Positions 28,338-37,496 of a stretch of 64,000 nucleotides of DNA are shown here, piece after piece. The stretch's first letter is position 1; each line of letters begins with the position of its first letter. This DNA comes from SAR92 clade bacterium (GTDB lineage Bacteria; Pseudomonadota; Gammaproteobacteria; Pseudomonadales; Porticoccaceae). The notes under the pieces were generated by a model that saw only the letters and a program-made list of their open reading frames with translations, was not told the DNA's origin and searched no databases. The DNA lies in contig SHBP01000002.1 in assembly GCA_004211905.1 (NCBI GenBank), forward strand, positions 124,001 to 188,000, given 5' to 3'. Position numbers and translations under genes: made by a program.

Positions 28338-29720
28338 ATGCCTACACTTAAACAGATAGAAGATTTTCTGAACGCATGGGCCGATCTCATGTGGAGCACC
28401 CCGCTGGTGGTGCTGTTGGTTGGTGGCGGTTTATTTTTCATGATTTATTCGCGATTTAGACCCTACCGTTACTTCGCTCATGCCATTAACTTGCTACGCG
28501 GTAAGTACAGTGACCCAAACGATCCAGGTCACATTCCTCACTCCCAAGCATTGTCCACGGCGCTGTCGGGGACTTTAGGTTTAGGCAATATCGCTGGAGT
28601 AGCGATCGCTATAAGTATGGGCGGCCCAGGGGCGGTATTTTGGATGTGGGTGACTGCTATTGTGGGTGTTTCCACTAAGTTTTACACGGCATCTTTGGCG
28701 GTAATGTATCGAGGCCAGGATGCAGATGGAATGCTTCAAGGTGGCCCCATGTATGTGATTAGGGAGGGGATGGGTCGTCGTTGGTATCCTTTGGCAGTGT
28801 TATTTGCCTTAGCATGTACCATTGGTGCGTTGCCTCTTTTTCAGGCTAATCAATTTATTCAATTACTTCGAGATGTGGTGGCAATCCCAGCAGGGATAGC
28901 GACTGCTGAGAATCACTTTGCTTTTGATCTTGTTTCTAGTTCTGTGGTGGCTGTTCTAGTAGGTTTAGTTATTGCTGGTCGCATTGAGCGTATTGGTCGA
29001 ATCACGGTGAGGTTAGTGCCGGCCATGGTGCTACTTTACCTATACATGACAATCACAGTGCTCTATACGTTTGCTGCAGATATTCCAGCAACGCTGATGT
29101 TGATTGTAACTGATGCGTTTACGGGTGAGGCGGTTGCGGGAGGTTCTATTGGTGCGGTCATTTTGATTGGTGTGCGTCGAGGTGCTTTTTCTAATGAAGC
29201 AGGTATTGGTACTGAATCTATGGCTCATGGAGCAGCGAAAACCCAAGAACCCATAAGAGAAGGTATTGTTGCTATGGTTGGCCCCGTGGTGGACACCTTA
29301 GTGGTCTGTACCTGCACGGCGTTGATTATATTACTAACTGGTGTTTGGCAAAGTGCGGAAGGCGCAGAGGGTGTAACGCTCACTGCGCGGGCAATTGAGC
29401 AGGTATTCCCAATTACAGGAATATACCTGCTACTGATTATGGTCGGTTTACTGAGCTTTAGCACTATGGTCACCATGTGGTTTTATGGTGCTAAGTGCAC
29501 TGGATTCTTACTTGGGTCGCACCGACAGCACTACTACACGCCTATTTATTTGGCCTTATTACTCGGGGGTGCCGTGGTTTCGATGGATATCGTCAACGGG
29601 CTAATTTTGGCGACTTACGCGACGATGGCAATACCCACAATGATTTCTGCTTTGTATTTAGCGCCTAAGGTTAATCAGGCAGCAACTATTTACTTCGCGA
29701 AACTTCGACAGAAAGATTAA
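28338..29720 (+). CDS. AGCS-family Na+:alanine/glycine symporter
   Basis: This 460-residue protein has the AGCS signature GTLGLGNIAGVAIAI and MGGPGAVFWMWVTAIVG, followed by FSNEAGIGTE near residue 290. It has about eleven hydrophobic segments. The family imports alanine or glycine (sometimes other small amino acids) with Na+. Length is normal. It lies directly after fur; whether they share a transcript is not clear. It ends 1 bp before the convergent gpx gene. A second AGCS gene is at 60955-62394. Confidence 0.92.
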   Translation: MPTLKQIEDFLNAWADLMWSTPLVVLLVGGGLFFMIYSRFRPYRYFAHAINLLRGKYSDPNDPGHIPHSQALSTALSGTLGLGNIAGVAIAISMGGPGAVFWMWVTAIVGVSTKFYTASLAVMYRGQDADGMLQGGPMYVIREGMGRRWYPLAVLFALACTIGALPLFQANQFIQLLRDVVAIPAGIATAENHFAFDLVSSSVVAVLVGLVIAGRIERIGRITVRLVPAMVLLYLYMTITVLYTFAADIPATLMLIVTDAFTGEAVAGGSIGAVILIGVRRGAFSNEAGIGTESMAHGAAKTQEPIREGIVAMVGPVVDTLVVCTCTALIILLTGVWQSAEGAEGVTLTARAIEQVFPITGIYLLLIMVGLLSFSTMVTMWFYGAKCTGFLLGSHRQHYYTPIYLALLLGGAVVSMDIVNGLILATYATMAIPTMISALYLAPKVNQAATIYFAKLRQKD

Positions 29721-29721
29721 T

Positions 29722-30207
29722 TCAAAGTAACTCTTCAATATTTTTAGAGATCGCTTCAGGTTTAGTCATTGGAGCAAAACGCTCTATCACTTGACCGTCA
29801 CGATTGACTAAAAATTTGGTAAAGTTCCATTTGATACTGTCTGTAATAAGCCCTTTGGCTTGTTTTGTAAGATAGGCATACAGGGGGTGCTTGCCAGAAC
29901 CATTCACTTCAATTTTGCCCATGACAGGGAAGCTAAGTCCGTGGTTTAGTTGACAGAATTCTTGTATATCTGCATTACTCCCTGGTTCTTGGGCACCAAA
30001 CTGATTGCATGGCATGGCAACGATGACCAATCCTCGCTCGCTATATTTATCATGAAGTTCTTGTAGACCGTCGTATTGAGGGGTAAAGCCACACTTGCTG
30101 GCTGTATTAACAATTAAGACCACTTTTCCTTGATAGTCTCTTAAAGATTGTTGGTCTCCTGCGCTGGTTGGCACTGAAAAATCATAAATGGATTGAGTCT
30201 CTGACAC
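29722..30207 (-). CDS. gpx: Glutathione peroxidase family (thiol peroxidase)
   Basis: The 161-residue protein has the three GPx motifs: TASKCGFTPQYDGL with the peroxidatic Cys near residue 37 (Cys, not selenocysteine), MPCNQFGAQEPG, and KWNFTKFLV. Bacterial Cys-GPx enzymes (BtuE type) usually reduce hydroperoxides with thioredoxin. It follows panB on the same strand by 36 bp, a place usually held by panC in pseudomonads. Confidence 0.93.
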   Translation of the reverse strand: MSETQSIYDFSVPTSAGDQQSLRDYQGKVVLIVNTASKCGFTPQYDGLQELHDKYSERGLVIVAMPCNQFGAQEPGSNADIQEFCQLNHGLSFPVMGKIEVNGSGKHPLYAYLTKQAKGLITDSIKWNFTKFLVNRDGQVIERFAPMTKPEAISKNIEELL

Positions 30208-30243
30208 AGTGAATATCCTTCTGTCTTGAAATGATGATTTGAA

Positions 30244-31035
30244 TTATTTAAAAGAGTGCTCTGGTGCTGGGAAAGTTCCTGCGCGGACTTCATTACCAAA
30301 GGCGGTAATGGCGTCCTGAATACTGTTAGATTCCTTTAGGAAGTCCTTAGAAAACTTGGGTAATCGCTGTGAAATTCCTAACATGTCTTGCAGAACTAGT
30401 ACCTGTCCATCAGTACCAGGCCCTGCGCCAATGCCGATGACAGGAATATTGAGGGCAGCACTTAAATCGACGCCGAGGGATGAAGGCACACATTCGACAA
30501 CCATAAGATCAGCGCCAGCTTCTTCCAGAATTAACGCTTCTTTTATCATTTGGTCGGCAGCATAATCGTCTTTACCCTGTACTTTATAGCCACCGAGCTT
30601 GTGAACTGACTGCGGTGTAAGGCCAACGTGGCCACACACAGGAATACCTCGCTCACTTAGTAAATAAACAGTATCTGCCAACCACTCCCCACCTTCCAAC
30701 TTAACCATTTGAGCGCCTGCTTGCATAATAATGGCAGCATTGTCGAGCGCGTTAACCTCTGTAGAGTAAGACATGAACGGCATATCACTGACTAAAAGAG
30801 AGCGTTTATTGCCCCGTTTAACGGCTGAAGTATGGTATGCCATTTCATCAATGGTGACAGGAATGGTGCTATCACAGCCTTGGATAACATTGCCTAATGA
30901 ATCGCCTACCAATGAGACTTCAATGCTAGAGCTTTCGATTAAACGAGAAAAAGTGTAGTCATAAGCAGTTAGAACTGCGAACTTCTCGTCGTTTTCTTTC
31001 ATTGCATTTAGGGTGCTTACGGAAATTGTCTTCAT
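30244..31035 (-). CDS. panB: 3-methyl-2-oxobutanoate hydroxymethyltransferase
   Basis: PanB adds a hydroxymethyl group from methylene-THF to ketoisovalerate, the first step of pantothenate synthesis. The 263-residue protein (E. coli 264) shows VLTAYDYTFSRLIE, LVGDSLGNVIQG with the metal-binding Asp, GHVGLTPQSVHKLGGYKVQG, and VIGIGAGPGTDGQVLVLQD. It links to ilvC through the shared valine-pathway intermediate. panC does not follow and is not in the window. Confidence 0.97.
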   Translation of the reverse strand: MKTISVSTLNAMKENDEKFAVLTAYDYTFSRLIESSSIEVSLVGDSLGNVIQGCDSTIPVTIDEMAYHTSAVKRGNKRSLLVSDMPFMSYSTEVNALDNAAIIMQAGAQMVKLEGGEWLADTVYLLSERGIPVCGHVGLTPQSVHKLGGYKVQGKDDYAADQMIKEALILEEAGADLMVVECVPSSLGVDLSAALNIPVIGIGAGPGTDGQVLVLQDMLGISQRLPKFSKDFLKESNSIQDAITAFGNEVRAGTFPAPEHSFK

Positions 31036-31088
31036 GCTGTAAATCTCGAATTACGCTTAATCTGGTCTCCCAAGGTACTAAGTTTCTC

Positions 31089-31805
31089 TTAGGAAGACAA
31101 GGAGGAGATGGCGAGTTTTTCATCTATTGGCTGGGGATTGTAGTAGTGCCGCCCTGATTGAGTCTGCAGTATGTGTCGGACTAAATTATGATAATCGCTT
31201 TCACTTTTAGCCAGATCAATCACTGAGGTGTTGACGATGAGTAGTGGAGTATCATCATAGTGATAGAAAAACTGGGTATAAGCATCATTTAGTTGCTGAA
31301 GATAGGACTCTTCAACAGGCTTTTCTATCTCATTACCTCGCTGTTGGAGTCTTTTATAAAGCGTGGCTGTTGGTGCCTGTAAGTAGATCACTAAGTCAGG
31401 TTTAGGTAGGTCAGTAATTATATTTTCATAGACTGTTTGATAGAGACGATATTCATCATCATCCAAAGTGACTCTGGCAAATAATGGATCTTTCTCAATG
31501 AGAAAATCAGAGATTCTGACCTGTTGAAAAATATCCCCTTGCCGCAAAGCTTGCAGTTTTTGCATTCGTTGGAACAAAAAGTGGAGCTGAAGCGGCAGTG
31601 CGTAGGTGCGACGATCTTTATAAAATCGCTCCAAGAACGGATTTGTCTCTGGTTCTTCTAGCAGAATGTCATAATTAAAACTGGCAGCAAGACGTTTAGC
31701 TAAGGTTGTTTTTCCCACACCGATAGGGCCTTCAACGGCTATGTAGCTAGGAATTGATATGGTCGAACGCTCTAAGTTTAGATTTAAAAATAGACTATCG
31801 TCCAC
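31089..31805 (-). CDS. Deoxynucleoside kinase
   Basis: The 238-residue protein has the dNK fold: P-loop EGPIGVGKTTLAKRL near residue 26, the catalytic acidic stretch EEPETNPFLERFYKD, the hydrophobic LQLHFLFQRM helix and a lid-like KRLQQRGNEIE. It salvages deoxynucleosides (deoxyadenosine/deoxyguanosine-kinase type); exact specificity is not readable. It sits between folK and panB, as in several gammaproteobacteria. The gap to folK is only 31 bp, so it likely shares the pcnB-folK transcript. Confidence 0.85.
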   Translation of the reverse strand: MDDSLFLNLNLERSTISIPSYIAVEGPIGVGKTTLAKRLAASFNYDILLEEPETNPFLERFYKDRRTYALPLQLHFLFQRMQKLQALRQGDIFQQVRISDFLIEKDPLFARVTLDDDEYRLYQTVYENIITDLPKPDLVIYLQAPTATLYKRLQQRGNEIEKPVEESYLQQLNDAYTQFFYHYDDTPLLIVNTSVIDLAKSESDYHNLVRHILQTQSGRHYYNPQPIDEKLAISSLSS

Positions 31806-31836
31806 AGCTAACCTCTATGTTGGTGAGGGCAAACCC

Positions 31837-32325
31837 CTACAGCTTCACGATACCTTGATCAGAACATTTTGCCAATAGATCAGTTATGCTTTTACCACTT
31901 GCAGAGGAAAAATTTGGTTTAACCTCTAGTAATGGAACTAACACGAAAGCTCGCTCTTCAATTCGCGGATGCGGGATGATCAGTCTGGTGTTGTGGATGC
32001 TTTGTTGTCCAAAGATCAATATATCCAAATCTAATGTTCGCGCTCCCCAGTACTCTTTACGTTCTCGACCATGTTCATTTTCAATTTGTTGAAGGTAGTC
32101 CAGCAATGCTAGGGGTGTAAGGCTCGTTTTCGCTTGAGCGACCGCATTAATAAAGTCTGGTTGGTCTTGCGGGCCTACTGGGCTTGTACGATAGAAGGAG
32201 GAAGTGTTTAGTTGATGTATCTCTGGATGATCAGAAATTTTTTCTAAAGCGGTTTGCATTTGCTTTTGTGGATCGCCCATCGAGCCAGAAAGATTGCTGC
32301 CGAGACCAATATAGACAGTTTTCAT
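31837..32325 (-). CDS. folK: 2-amino-4-hydroxy-6-hydroxymethyldihydropteridine pyrophosphokinase
   Basis: FolK transfers pyrophosphate from ATP to the pterin in folate synthesis. The 162-residue protein has YIGLGSNLSGSMGDP, FYRTSPVGPQDQPDFINAV and the signature GARTLDLDILIFG followed by PHPRIEERAFVL. The start codon ATG shares one base with the pcnB stop (TGATG), so translation is coupled. The pcnB-folK pair is a fixed gammaproteobacterial arrangement. Confidence 0.97.
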   Translation of the reverse strand: MKTVYIGLGSNLSGSMGDPQKQMQTALEKISDHPEIHQLNTSSFYRTSPVGPQDQPDFINAVAQAKTSLTPLALLDYLQQIENEHGRERKEYWGARTLDLDILIFGQQSIHNTRLIIPHPRIEERAFVLVPLLEVKPNFSSASGKSITDLLAKCSDQGIVKL

Positions 32326-33680
32326 CAGTTGCCTGTCTGCTTTTTATTTTTTGGACCTCTATGTCGACGTCGCTTTTTCCCTGTTTTACCCATGGTTTCG
32401 GACATCTCAAGCTGTTCTTCTGGGCTAGCTTCTTGATATTTAGTCCACCAACTCCCCAAACCATCCAAATCTTCTCCAGCTTGTTCCCGTAGTAAAACGA
32501 AATCATACCCAGCGCGAAAGCGAGGATGCTCTGAAAGTCTTTTTGCCCTTTGACCCCCGCGTCTCGGCAGTTGCAGTTGGAGATCCCATATTTCCCGCAT
32601 TGGAATGGTAAAGCGTTTCGGTATGGCGGTGACCGTAATTTGTTTGGCGATGACCTCGGAAGCTGCCTTACCTTGAGCATAGTTGGGCGAATGACCCTGA
32701 GTCCTATAGTGAGATGCCAGTTTTTCTACTGCGGGCCAAAGTAAAACTGCATATATAAATGCTGGTGTTACTCTCTTATTAGAGCTAATACGAAGATCGG
32801 TGTTGATAAATGCCTGCTCGAATAAATGGTTAGCATTAGAGCCCCCTTCATTAGCTAATCGGCTTGCTTGGGGAGCAATATAGTCAAACAATTGATATTC
32901 TCTAAGCAAGACATAGGTGGCTGCGCCATACCCACTCATAAATAATTTAAGAGTCTCATCAAAAAAACGTGGTGGTGACACTTGACTTAAGGCGGAGCAC
33001 AGATTACGCATTGGCTTAGCTGTTTTGCTTTCAATGCTAAACTCTAATTTAGCGGCAAATCGTGCGACTCGTAATAAGCGCACAGGATCTTCTCGATAGC
33101 GTGTGGAGGGTATGCCAATCATTCTAATGGTTCGATTATCAATATCCCTCAAGCCATCAGTGAAGTCATGGATAGTGTTGTCGCTAGGGTCGTAATAAAG
33201 TGCATTTACGGTAAGGTCACGCCGGCTGGCATCTTCACTAACATTACCAAAAACATTATCTCTGGTTAGCATACCGCTGTGACTTTGCTGTCTGAGGCCT
33301 GAGCTCTTATCACTAGAGTCTAGTTCGCTCTTTTCGTTGGAACGAAACGTTGTTACTTCGATTAATTCTCGGCTAAATTGCACATGAACAATTTGGAACC
33401 GTCTTCCGATAATCCGGGAGCGACGAAATAATGCTTTGACCTCTGATGGTTCAGCGCTGGTAGCGACATCAAAATCTTTAGGGGTAATCTTAAGCAGAAG
33501 ATCTCTAATTGAACCACCCACAACATAGGCTTCATATCCTGCACCTTGGAGCGTTTCAACCACTCTTCGTGCATTTTTACTAATCATGCTTGGTTTAAGA
33601 GAGTAGAGTCCAGCATCGACGACAGACGGGCTTAATTTATTATTTTTATTGTCAAACAAATTGGTGATGCGTTTAAGCAT
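32325..33680 (-). CDS. pcnB: Poly(A) polymerase I
   Basis: PcnB adds poly(A) tails that speed RNA decay. The 451-residue protein has the nucleotidyltransferase motif VVGGSIRDLLLKITPKDFDVATSA (landmarks GGSIRD and DFDVATSA), IIGRRFQIVHV, the RDLTVNALYY motif and a basic Arg/Lys-rich tail (KRRRHRGPKNKK). The tail fits bacterial PAP rather than CCA-adding enzymes, as does the neighbour folK. ATG 33680 has no clear SD; a later ATG (residue 32, MISKNARRV) still precedes the catalytic domain. Confidence 0.94.
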   Translation of the reverse strand: MLKRITNLFDNKNNKLSPSVVDAGLYSLKPSMISKNARRVVETLQGAGYEAYVVGGSIRDLLLKITPKDFDVATSAEPSEVKALFRRSRIIGRRFQIVHVQFSRELIEVTTFRSNEKSELDSSDKSSGLRQQSHSGMLTRDNVFGNVSEDASRRDLTVNALYYDPSDNTIHDFTDGLRDIDNRTIRMIGIPSTRYREDPVRLLRVARFAAKLEFSIESKTAKPMRNLCSALSQVSPPRFFDETLKLFMSGYGAATYVLLREYQLFDYIAPQASRLANEGGSNANHLFEQAFINTDLRISSNKRVTPAFIYAVLLWPAVEKLASHYRTQGHSPNYAQGKAASEVIAKQITVTAIPKRFTIPMREIWDLQLQLPRRGGQRAKRLSEHPRFRAGYDFVLLREQAGEDLDGLGSWWTKYQEASPEEQLEMSETMGKTGKKRRRHRGPKNKKQTGN

Positions 33681-33999
33681 TGAGTGCGGACCGGTAGCGT
33701 TTTTGTGAGAGGTAGTTTATCAGAGGATAAGTTCTTGGGTGTGACTTATTAACCACTTCATTCCTTTGCTTCATTAATTCGAATATTAATCGACTTGATG
33801 CAAAAAGGGGATGCCGCAAGGCAACCCCTTTTAAATGAGCTTTTAGGCCGGAGCCCGTCAAACCCTGTCGCAATCTAACGATATTATTATTATTTATTGT
33901 TATTATTAACCACACATAAAGTCTGGTCTCTCCATTCTAGTTATAAATCCATCGACTTCAAGCATTTAGCCTATCTTTTTGTGCATAATTTACTAAAAA
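33681..33999. other. Intergenic stretch between cbrB-like gene and pcnB
   Basis: This 319-bp gap holds the terminator at 33802-33832 and a low-complexity run of TTA/TAT triplets around 33878-33910. An open frame crossing it on the minus strand (33673-33915) has no family resemblance and reads through the terminator. The pcnB promoter should lie between the terminator and 33680, but I see no convincing box. Confidence 0.6.
33802..33832 (-). terminator. Rho-independent terminator after the CbrAB-like operon
   Basis: Arms AAAAGGGG and CCCCTTTT plus an inner TGCC/GGCA with a GCAA loop make a strong two-part hairpin with an A-A mismatch. Reading leftward, the stem ends in a T5 run, so it should end the sensor/regulator transcript before pcnB. 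Confidence 0.8.
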
Positions 34000-34575
34000 T
34001 TATTTTTTGTTTCGGGTAATTCCTAACTTATTACGTCTCTCCCAAAGGCTCTTGCGACTGATACCGAGTTTTTCTGCTAGCACGGTTTCACTCATTTGGT
34101 CTTGATTTTCTGTAACAAATGCAGCGAAGTATTCTTCTAGTGACATAAAGTCTGAACCTTTTGAAGAATGAGATGTAACCTCAGGCAGGTTGTCTGTTTT
34201 GTCTTGGTTTTGCGCAGTATTTGAAAGTGCTCGCTTTACTGACTGGATTAATTCTTCGTGATCAAAAGGTTTAGAAATATAGTCAACTGCGCCCTGTCGC
34301 ATAATGTCTACTGCCGACCTGAGGCTGGCATAGCTCGTCATTATGATGACAGGAACTGTTCCTGCCAAATTGATAAGTTCGGAGCCAGGGTTACCTGGGA
34401 GTCTGAGGTCACTAATAATTAGATTAAACTCTTTGATGTTATATCGACTCAGCGCTGCTTTTACACTCACCGCATCATCCACTGCATAGTTATGCCGCAC
34501 TAATAGCTTAACCAGAGAGGTTCTTATGATCTCTTCATCTTCGACAACCAAAATTTTTGAAAGCGGATTGTTCAT
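34000..34575 (-). CDS. CbrB-like response regulator without the sigma-54 AAA+ domain
   Basis: The 191-residue protein has an intact receiver domain (about 1-120): acidic pocket VVEDEE, phosphoryl-acceptor Asp56 in ISDLRLPG, MTSYAS and Lys in SKPFD. A polar linker (about 121-150) leads directly to a Fis-type helix-turn-helix (VLAEKLGISRKSLWERR, about 164-182). In pseudomonads the gene in this place is CbrB, which carries a central AAA+ sigma-54 activation domain; that domain is wholly absent. The layout equals that of RegA/ActR/PrrA regulators. It is 44 bp downstream of its partner sensor. It should act by direct binding rather than by sigma-54 remodelling. Confidence 0.9.
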   Translation of the reverse strand: MNNPLSKILVVEDEEIIRTSLVKLLVRHNYAVDDAVSVKAALSRYNIKEFNLIISDLRLPGNPGSELINLAGTVPVIIMTSYASLRSAVDIMRQGAVDYISKPFDHEELIQSVKRALSNTAQNQDKTDNLPEVTSHSSKGSDFMSLEEYFAAFVTENQDQMSETVLAEKLGISRKSLWERRNKLGITRNKK

Positions 34576-34619
34576 CGTCTTGCACTATTCATAGAAACTG
34601 AACTCACTTGGATATATTC

Positions 34620-37496
34620 TCATTGCTGATTTTCAGGTTTATTAAAAGTCAATGCAACGGTGGTGCCACAGGTATCATTCTCAGCAGGACTGTTTATTGT
34701 AATGTCGCCATCAAGTCCTTTTACAAGATTAAATACCACCCACAGACCCAAGCCTGTGCCTTTTCCTGGATCTTTAGACGTCACGAAGGGTTCAAAAAGT
34801 TGAGACTGAAGGTTTTGTGCGACCCCAGTTCCAGAATCATTAATGGTGACCCTTATCTTGTCATCCGCTTCAGTTGCCAGAATAGTTACCTCGCTATTTG
34901 CTGTTGAAGCGTCTCGACTGTTGCTGAGAAGGTTAAGAAAAACCTGTATTAGTTGATGGTAGTCTCCAAGGATCTCAAAATCAGATGGTATATTGGTTCT
35001 AAATTGAACCTGGTGTGCATTGTCCCCTAGAGTTAAAAGTTGGATTGTTTCTTCAGCAACTTCTTGCAAATTTACTCGCTGTAAATCTTTAACTATAGAT
35101 TTCTCTCCGCGGGAAAAATCAATCAGAGATTCAACAATTCGATTGATGCGGCTGGTTTGTGACAGAATGTGCTCGGCAGTTTCAAGAACTTGCTGAGAAT
35201 CACTTTCATGCTCAAGGTTTTGCGCCAAGCAGGCGATACCCGTCACTGGATTGCCGATTTCATGGGCGACACCAGCAGCAAGACGACCCACCGATGCTAG
35301 CCGTTCGTTGTTGATAGACTTCTGTATTAAAAGCACTGATTCAGTTTTTTCCTCTATAAGTAAAATGACTTCGTCATTGACATCATCAATTGGCACCCCT
35401 GTAGATTTCTGGAAGGTAAACCAGCGTCGATTTCCATTAAGTTCCATAGAGACATTGTCACGAATAAGATCGTCACTGGTAACAAAACTAGTAATTTCTT
35501 TATTCCAGGGCTTTGGTAGGTCAACGATTGAGCTGCCAAAGGCACTACTGTTATCAAGGCCGGTATATTCCGAAATTGCCTCATTCCATTTTAAAATTTC
35601 ACCGTTTTGGTCAAGAGAAACAATACCAATGGGTAATTTATCCAAAATTTCTCGATGGTGAACTCTGAGTTTATTGAGTTCACTAGCGATCCCCGTTAAT
35701 TGATTACCATGAACTGCAAGGACTGATTCAAGAACGAAAAGGTCTTCTGGTTGATTATTTAATGATTTTGGTGGCGGGAATGCCTGGTTCATAACTTTTT
35801 CTGTGGTAAGAACACCAAGACGCATATTAAGGGATGCGTTAATGGTATCCCTTATCCTTCTTAGAGCAGCTGGTCTTACTTCATCGGTATCTAATCCTAG
35901 CGCCTCTAGGGCATTTGCCACCTCAATATTGGCATCTTCGCCAAGCGCGAAAAATAATTTTTGAGTGAGGTCCTTGACAGTTTTTTGTCCCAGTTCCACA
36001 CGGATAGGGATATAAACATTGTCAGCCATACAAATTGATGCATAGGTAGTTTCTTTCTCATTCATTTTGGTAAATAGAGAAAACAACGTACAAAGGGTAA
36101 TGTTCAGTAATAATGCTTCGATGGCCCAAACTTCCCAAGCTTGCATACCAAACAGTAGTGACTTCCCAATGATGGGGATGTGCCACTGCCAATCTCCGAA
36201 TATTAATGGAAGCGCTAATGAAATTAGCCAAAGAAACATGCCTCCAATGAGACCGGCAATAAACCCGTTATGATTAGCCTTGGGTAGGTACATCGCCGCT
36301 ATTAGACCTGGGGTGAGTTGCGCTAGTCCCGAAAAGCCAACTAAATATAAATCGATAATACTTCGAGACTTGAGGCTCAGACTTAAAGTAACAAAAAACA
36401 ACATTAGTCCGACTGCCAGAGCTAGATGAGTGCGCGTGATCCAATAAGATAAATTGATTTGTTGAGTTAAATTCTTATCGGGTAAAATCATGCTGTTTAA
36501 TATCATACGACTGCCTAGTATCGTTAAGCTAGAACAAACTGCGATGGATAAAAGCAAAATACTGGCGAGGCTAAGGCTGGCAACTACAGACTGATCCATC
36601 ATTAATGGCAGTGCGAAAAGATAGTTTTGAAATGATGAAGATGATTCTAGATTAAGTCCGCTCCAGAGCATTGGATACAAAGGAATACAGGCTAAAAGTA
36701 TTAATAGCGGATATGCCCAGGAAGTCATATTGGCTTGGTGATCAGTAATGGTTTCAGTGACTAGAACATTAAAGTTCGTTGGAAACGATAGACCTGCCGC
36801 TAGGAAGATAATAAAGAGACTGTAGGAAGTGTCTAACCGTTTTATGGTCTCTTGTTGTCCTCTCAGTATCACCCATGAGTCCATAGCCTCAAGACCACCA
36901 AAACTATTACTAATACTGATCCACGCTGAAATCGCCAAAGCGACTAAGAGAAGTGCACCTGCGGTCGCTAAAATGAGCCTCAAATTAGTTTGAGCACCGG
37001 ATTTAATCGTGTAATGGCATATCAACCCCACGACACCTAGCATAGTCACTAGTGTCATTATTTGCATATCACTATTAAAAATAATATTTATTACCGAGGA
37101 GGCAGCCAGCAGTTGAGCAAATATGAGTGGAACTATCGCCAGAATAGTTGCGGTCGTGGCTACAATAGCTACTTTCCTGCCCCTGTATCGAAACGTCAAG
37201 AAATCTACGCTGGTTGCTAATCTAGTGACATTACTTAGCCTGCGAATAGGAAAGAGAACTAGCGGGGCTATAACAAACACTAATGAAAATGCAAACAAGG
37301 CAATTATCATGCTGTAGCCATAACGGCCGGCCATTTCAATTGATCCCATGGCCATAAGTACTCCGGAACTAGCTAAAAGAGCTAGAGTCAGAATAATATT
37401 TTCACTTCTCTTCGTATTCCAAGAGGCGATAACTCTAAGGAGAATGTATCCCAAGATAATTATCGCGATGGTGTAGATGGCCAGTTGAGAATTCAT
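34620..37496 (-). CDS. cbrA: CbrA-like sensor kinase with N-terminal SSS transporter domain
   Basis: The 958-residue protein opens with about 13 membrane spans of the Na+/solute symporter (PutP-like) fold (about 1-490). A cytosolic linker leads to a PAS domain (about 610-720, ILDKLPIGIVSLDQNGEILKW region), a HisKA box (GVAHEIGNPVTGI) and a HATPase domain (NLLSNSRDA, DSGTGV, GTGLGL). It matches Pseudomonas CbrA in architecture and in position between gluQ and pcnB. CbrA controls carbon/nitrogen use and responds to histidine in pseudomonads; the ligand here is unknown. Its ATG overlaps the stop of the small upstream gene (ATGA). Confidence 0.92.
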   Translation of the reverse strand: MNSQLAIYTIAIIILGYILLRVIASWNTKRSENIILTLALLASSGVLMAMGSIEMAGRYGYSMIIALFAFSLVFVIAPLVLFPIRRLSNVTRLATSVDFLTFRYRGRKVAIVATTATILAIVPLIFAQLLAASSVINIIFNSDMQIMTLVTMLGVVGLICHYTIKSGAQTNLRLILATAGALLLVALAISAWISISNSFGGLEAMDSWVILRGQQETIKRLDTSYSLFIIFLAAGLSFPTNFNVLVTETITDHQANMTSWAYPLLILLACIPLYPMLWSGLNLESSSSFQNYLFALPLMMDQSVVASLSLASILLLSIAVCSSLTILGSRMILNSMILPDKNLTQQINLSYWITRTHLALAVGLMLFFVTLSLSLKSRSIIDLYLVGFSGLAQLTPGLIAAMYLPKANHNGFIAGLIGGMFLWLISLALPLIFGDWQWHIPIIGKSLLFGMQAWEVWAIEALLLNITLCTLFSLFTKMNEKETTYASICMADNVYIPIRVELGQKTVKDLTQKLFFALGEDANIEVANALEALGLDTDEVRPAALRRIRDTINASLNMRLGVLTTEKVMNQAFPPPKSLNNQPEDLFVLESVLAVHGNQLTGIASELNKLRVHHREILDKLPIGIVSLDQNGEILKWNEAISEYTGLDNSSAFGSSIVDLPKPWNKEITSFVTSDDLIRDNVSMELNGNRRWFTFQKSTGVPIDDVNDEVILLIEEKTESVLLIQKSINNERLASVGRLAAGVAHEIGNPVTGIACLAQNLEHESDSQQVLETAEHILSQTSRINRIVESLIDFSRGEKSIVKDLQRVNLQEVAEETIQLLTLGDNAHQVQFRTNIPSDFEILGDYHQLIQVFLNLLSNSRDASTANSEVTILATEADDKIRVTINDSGTGVAQNLQSQLFEPFVTSKDPGKGTGLGLWVVFNLVKGLDGDITINSPAENDTCGTTVALTFNKPENQQ

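Noticed and set aside
32231-32680. 149-codon frame across the pcnB/folK junction
   Set aside because: Same strand but different frame; both pcnB and folK are intact through it.
33673-33915. 80-codon frame upstream of pcnB
   Set aside because: It crosses an intrinsic terminator and a TTA/TAT repeat run and resembles no protein family I know.
35251-35661. 136-codon frame antisense to the sensor kinase
   Set aside because: Shadow of the PAS/HisKA coding region; no independent start signal.
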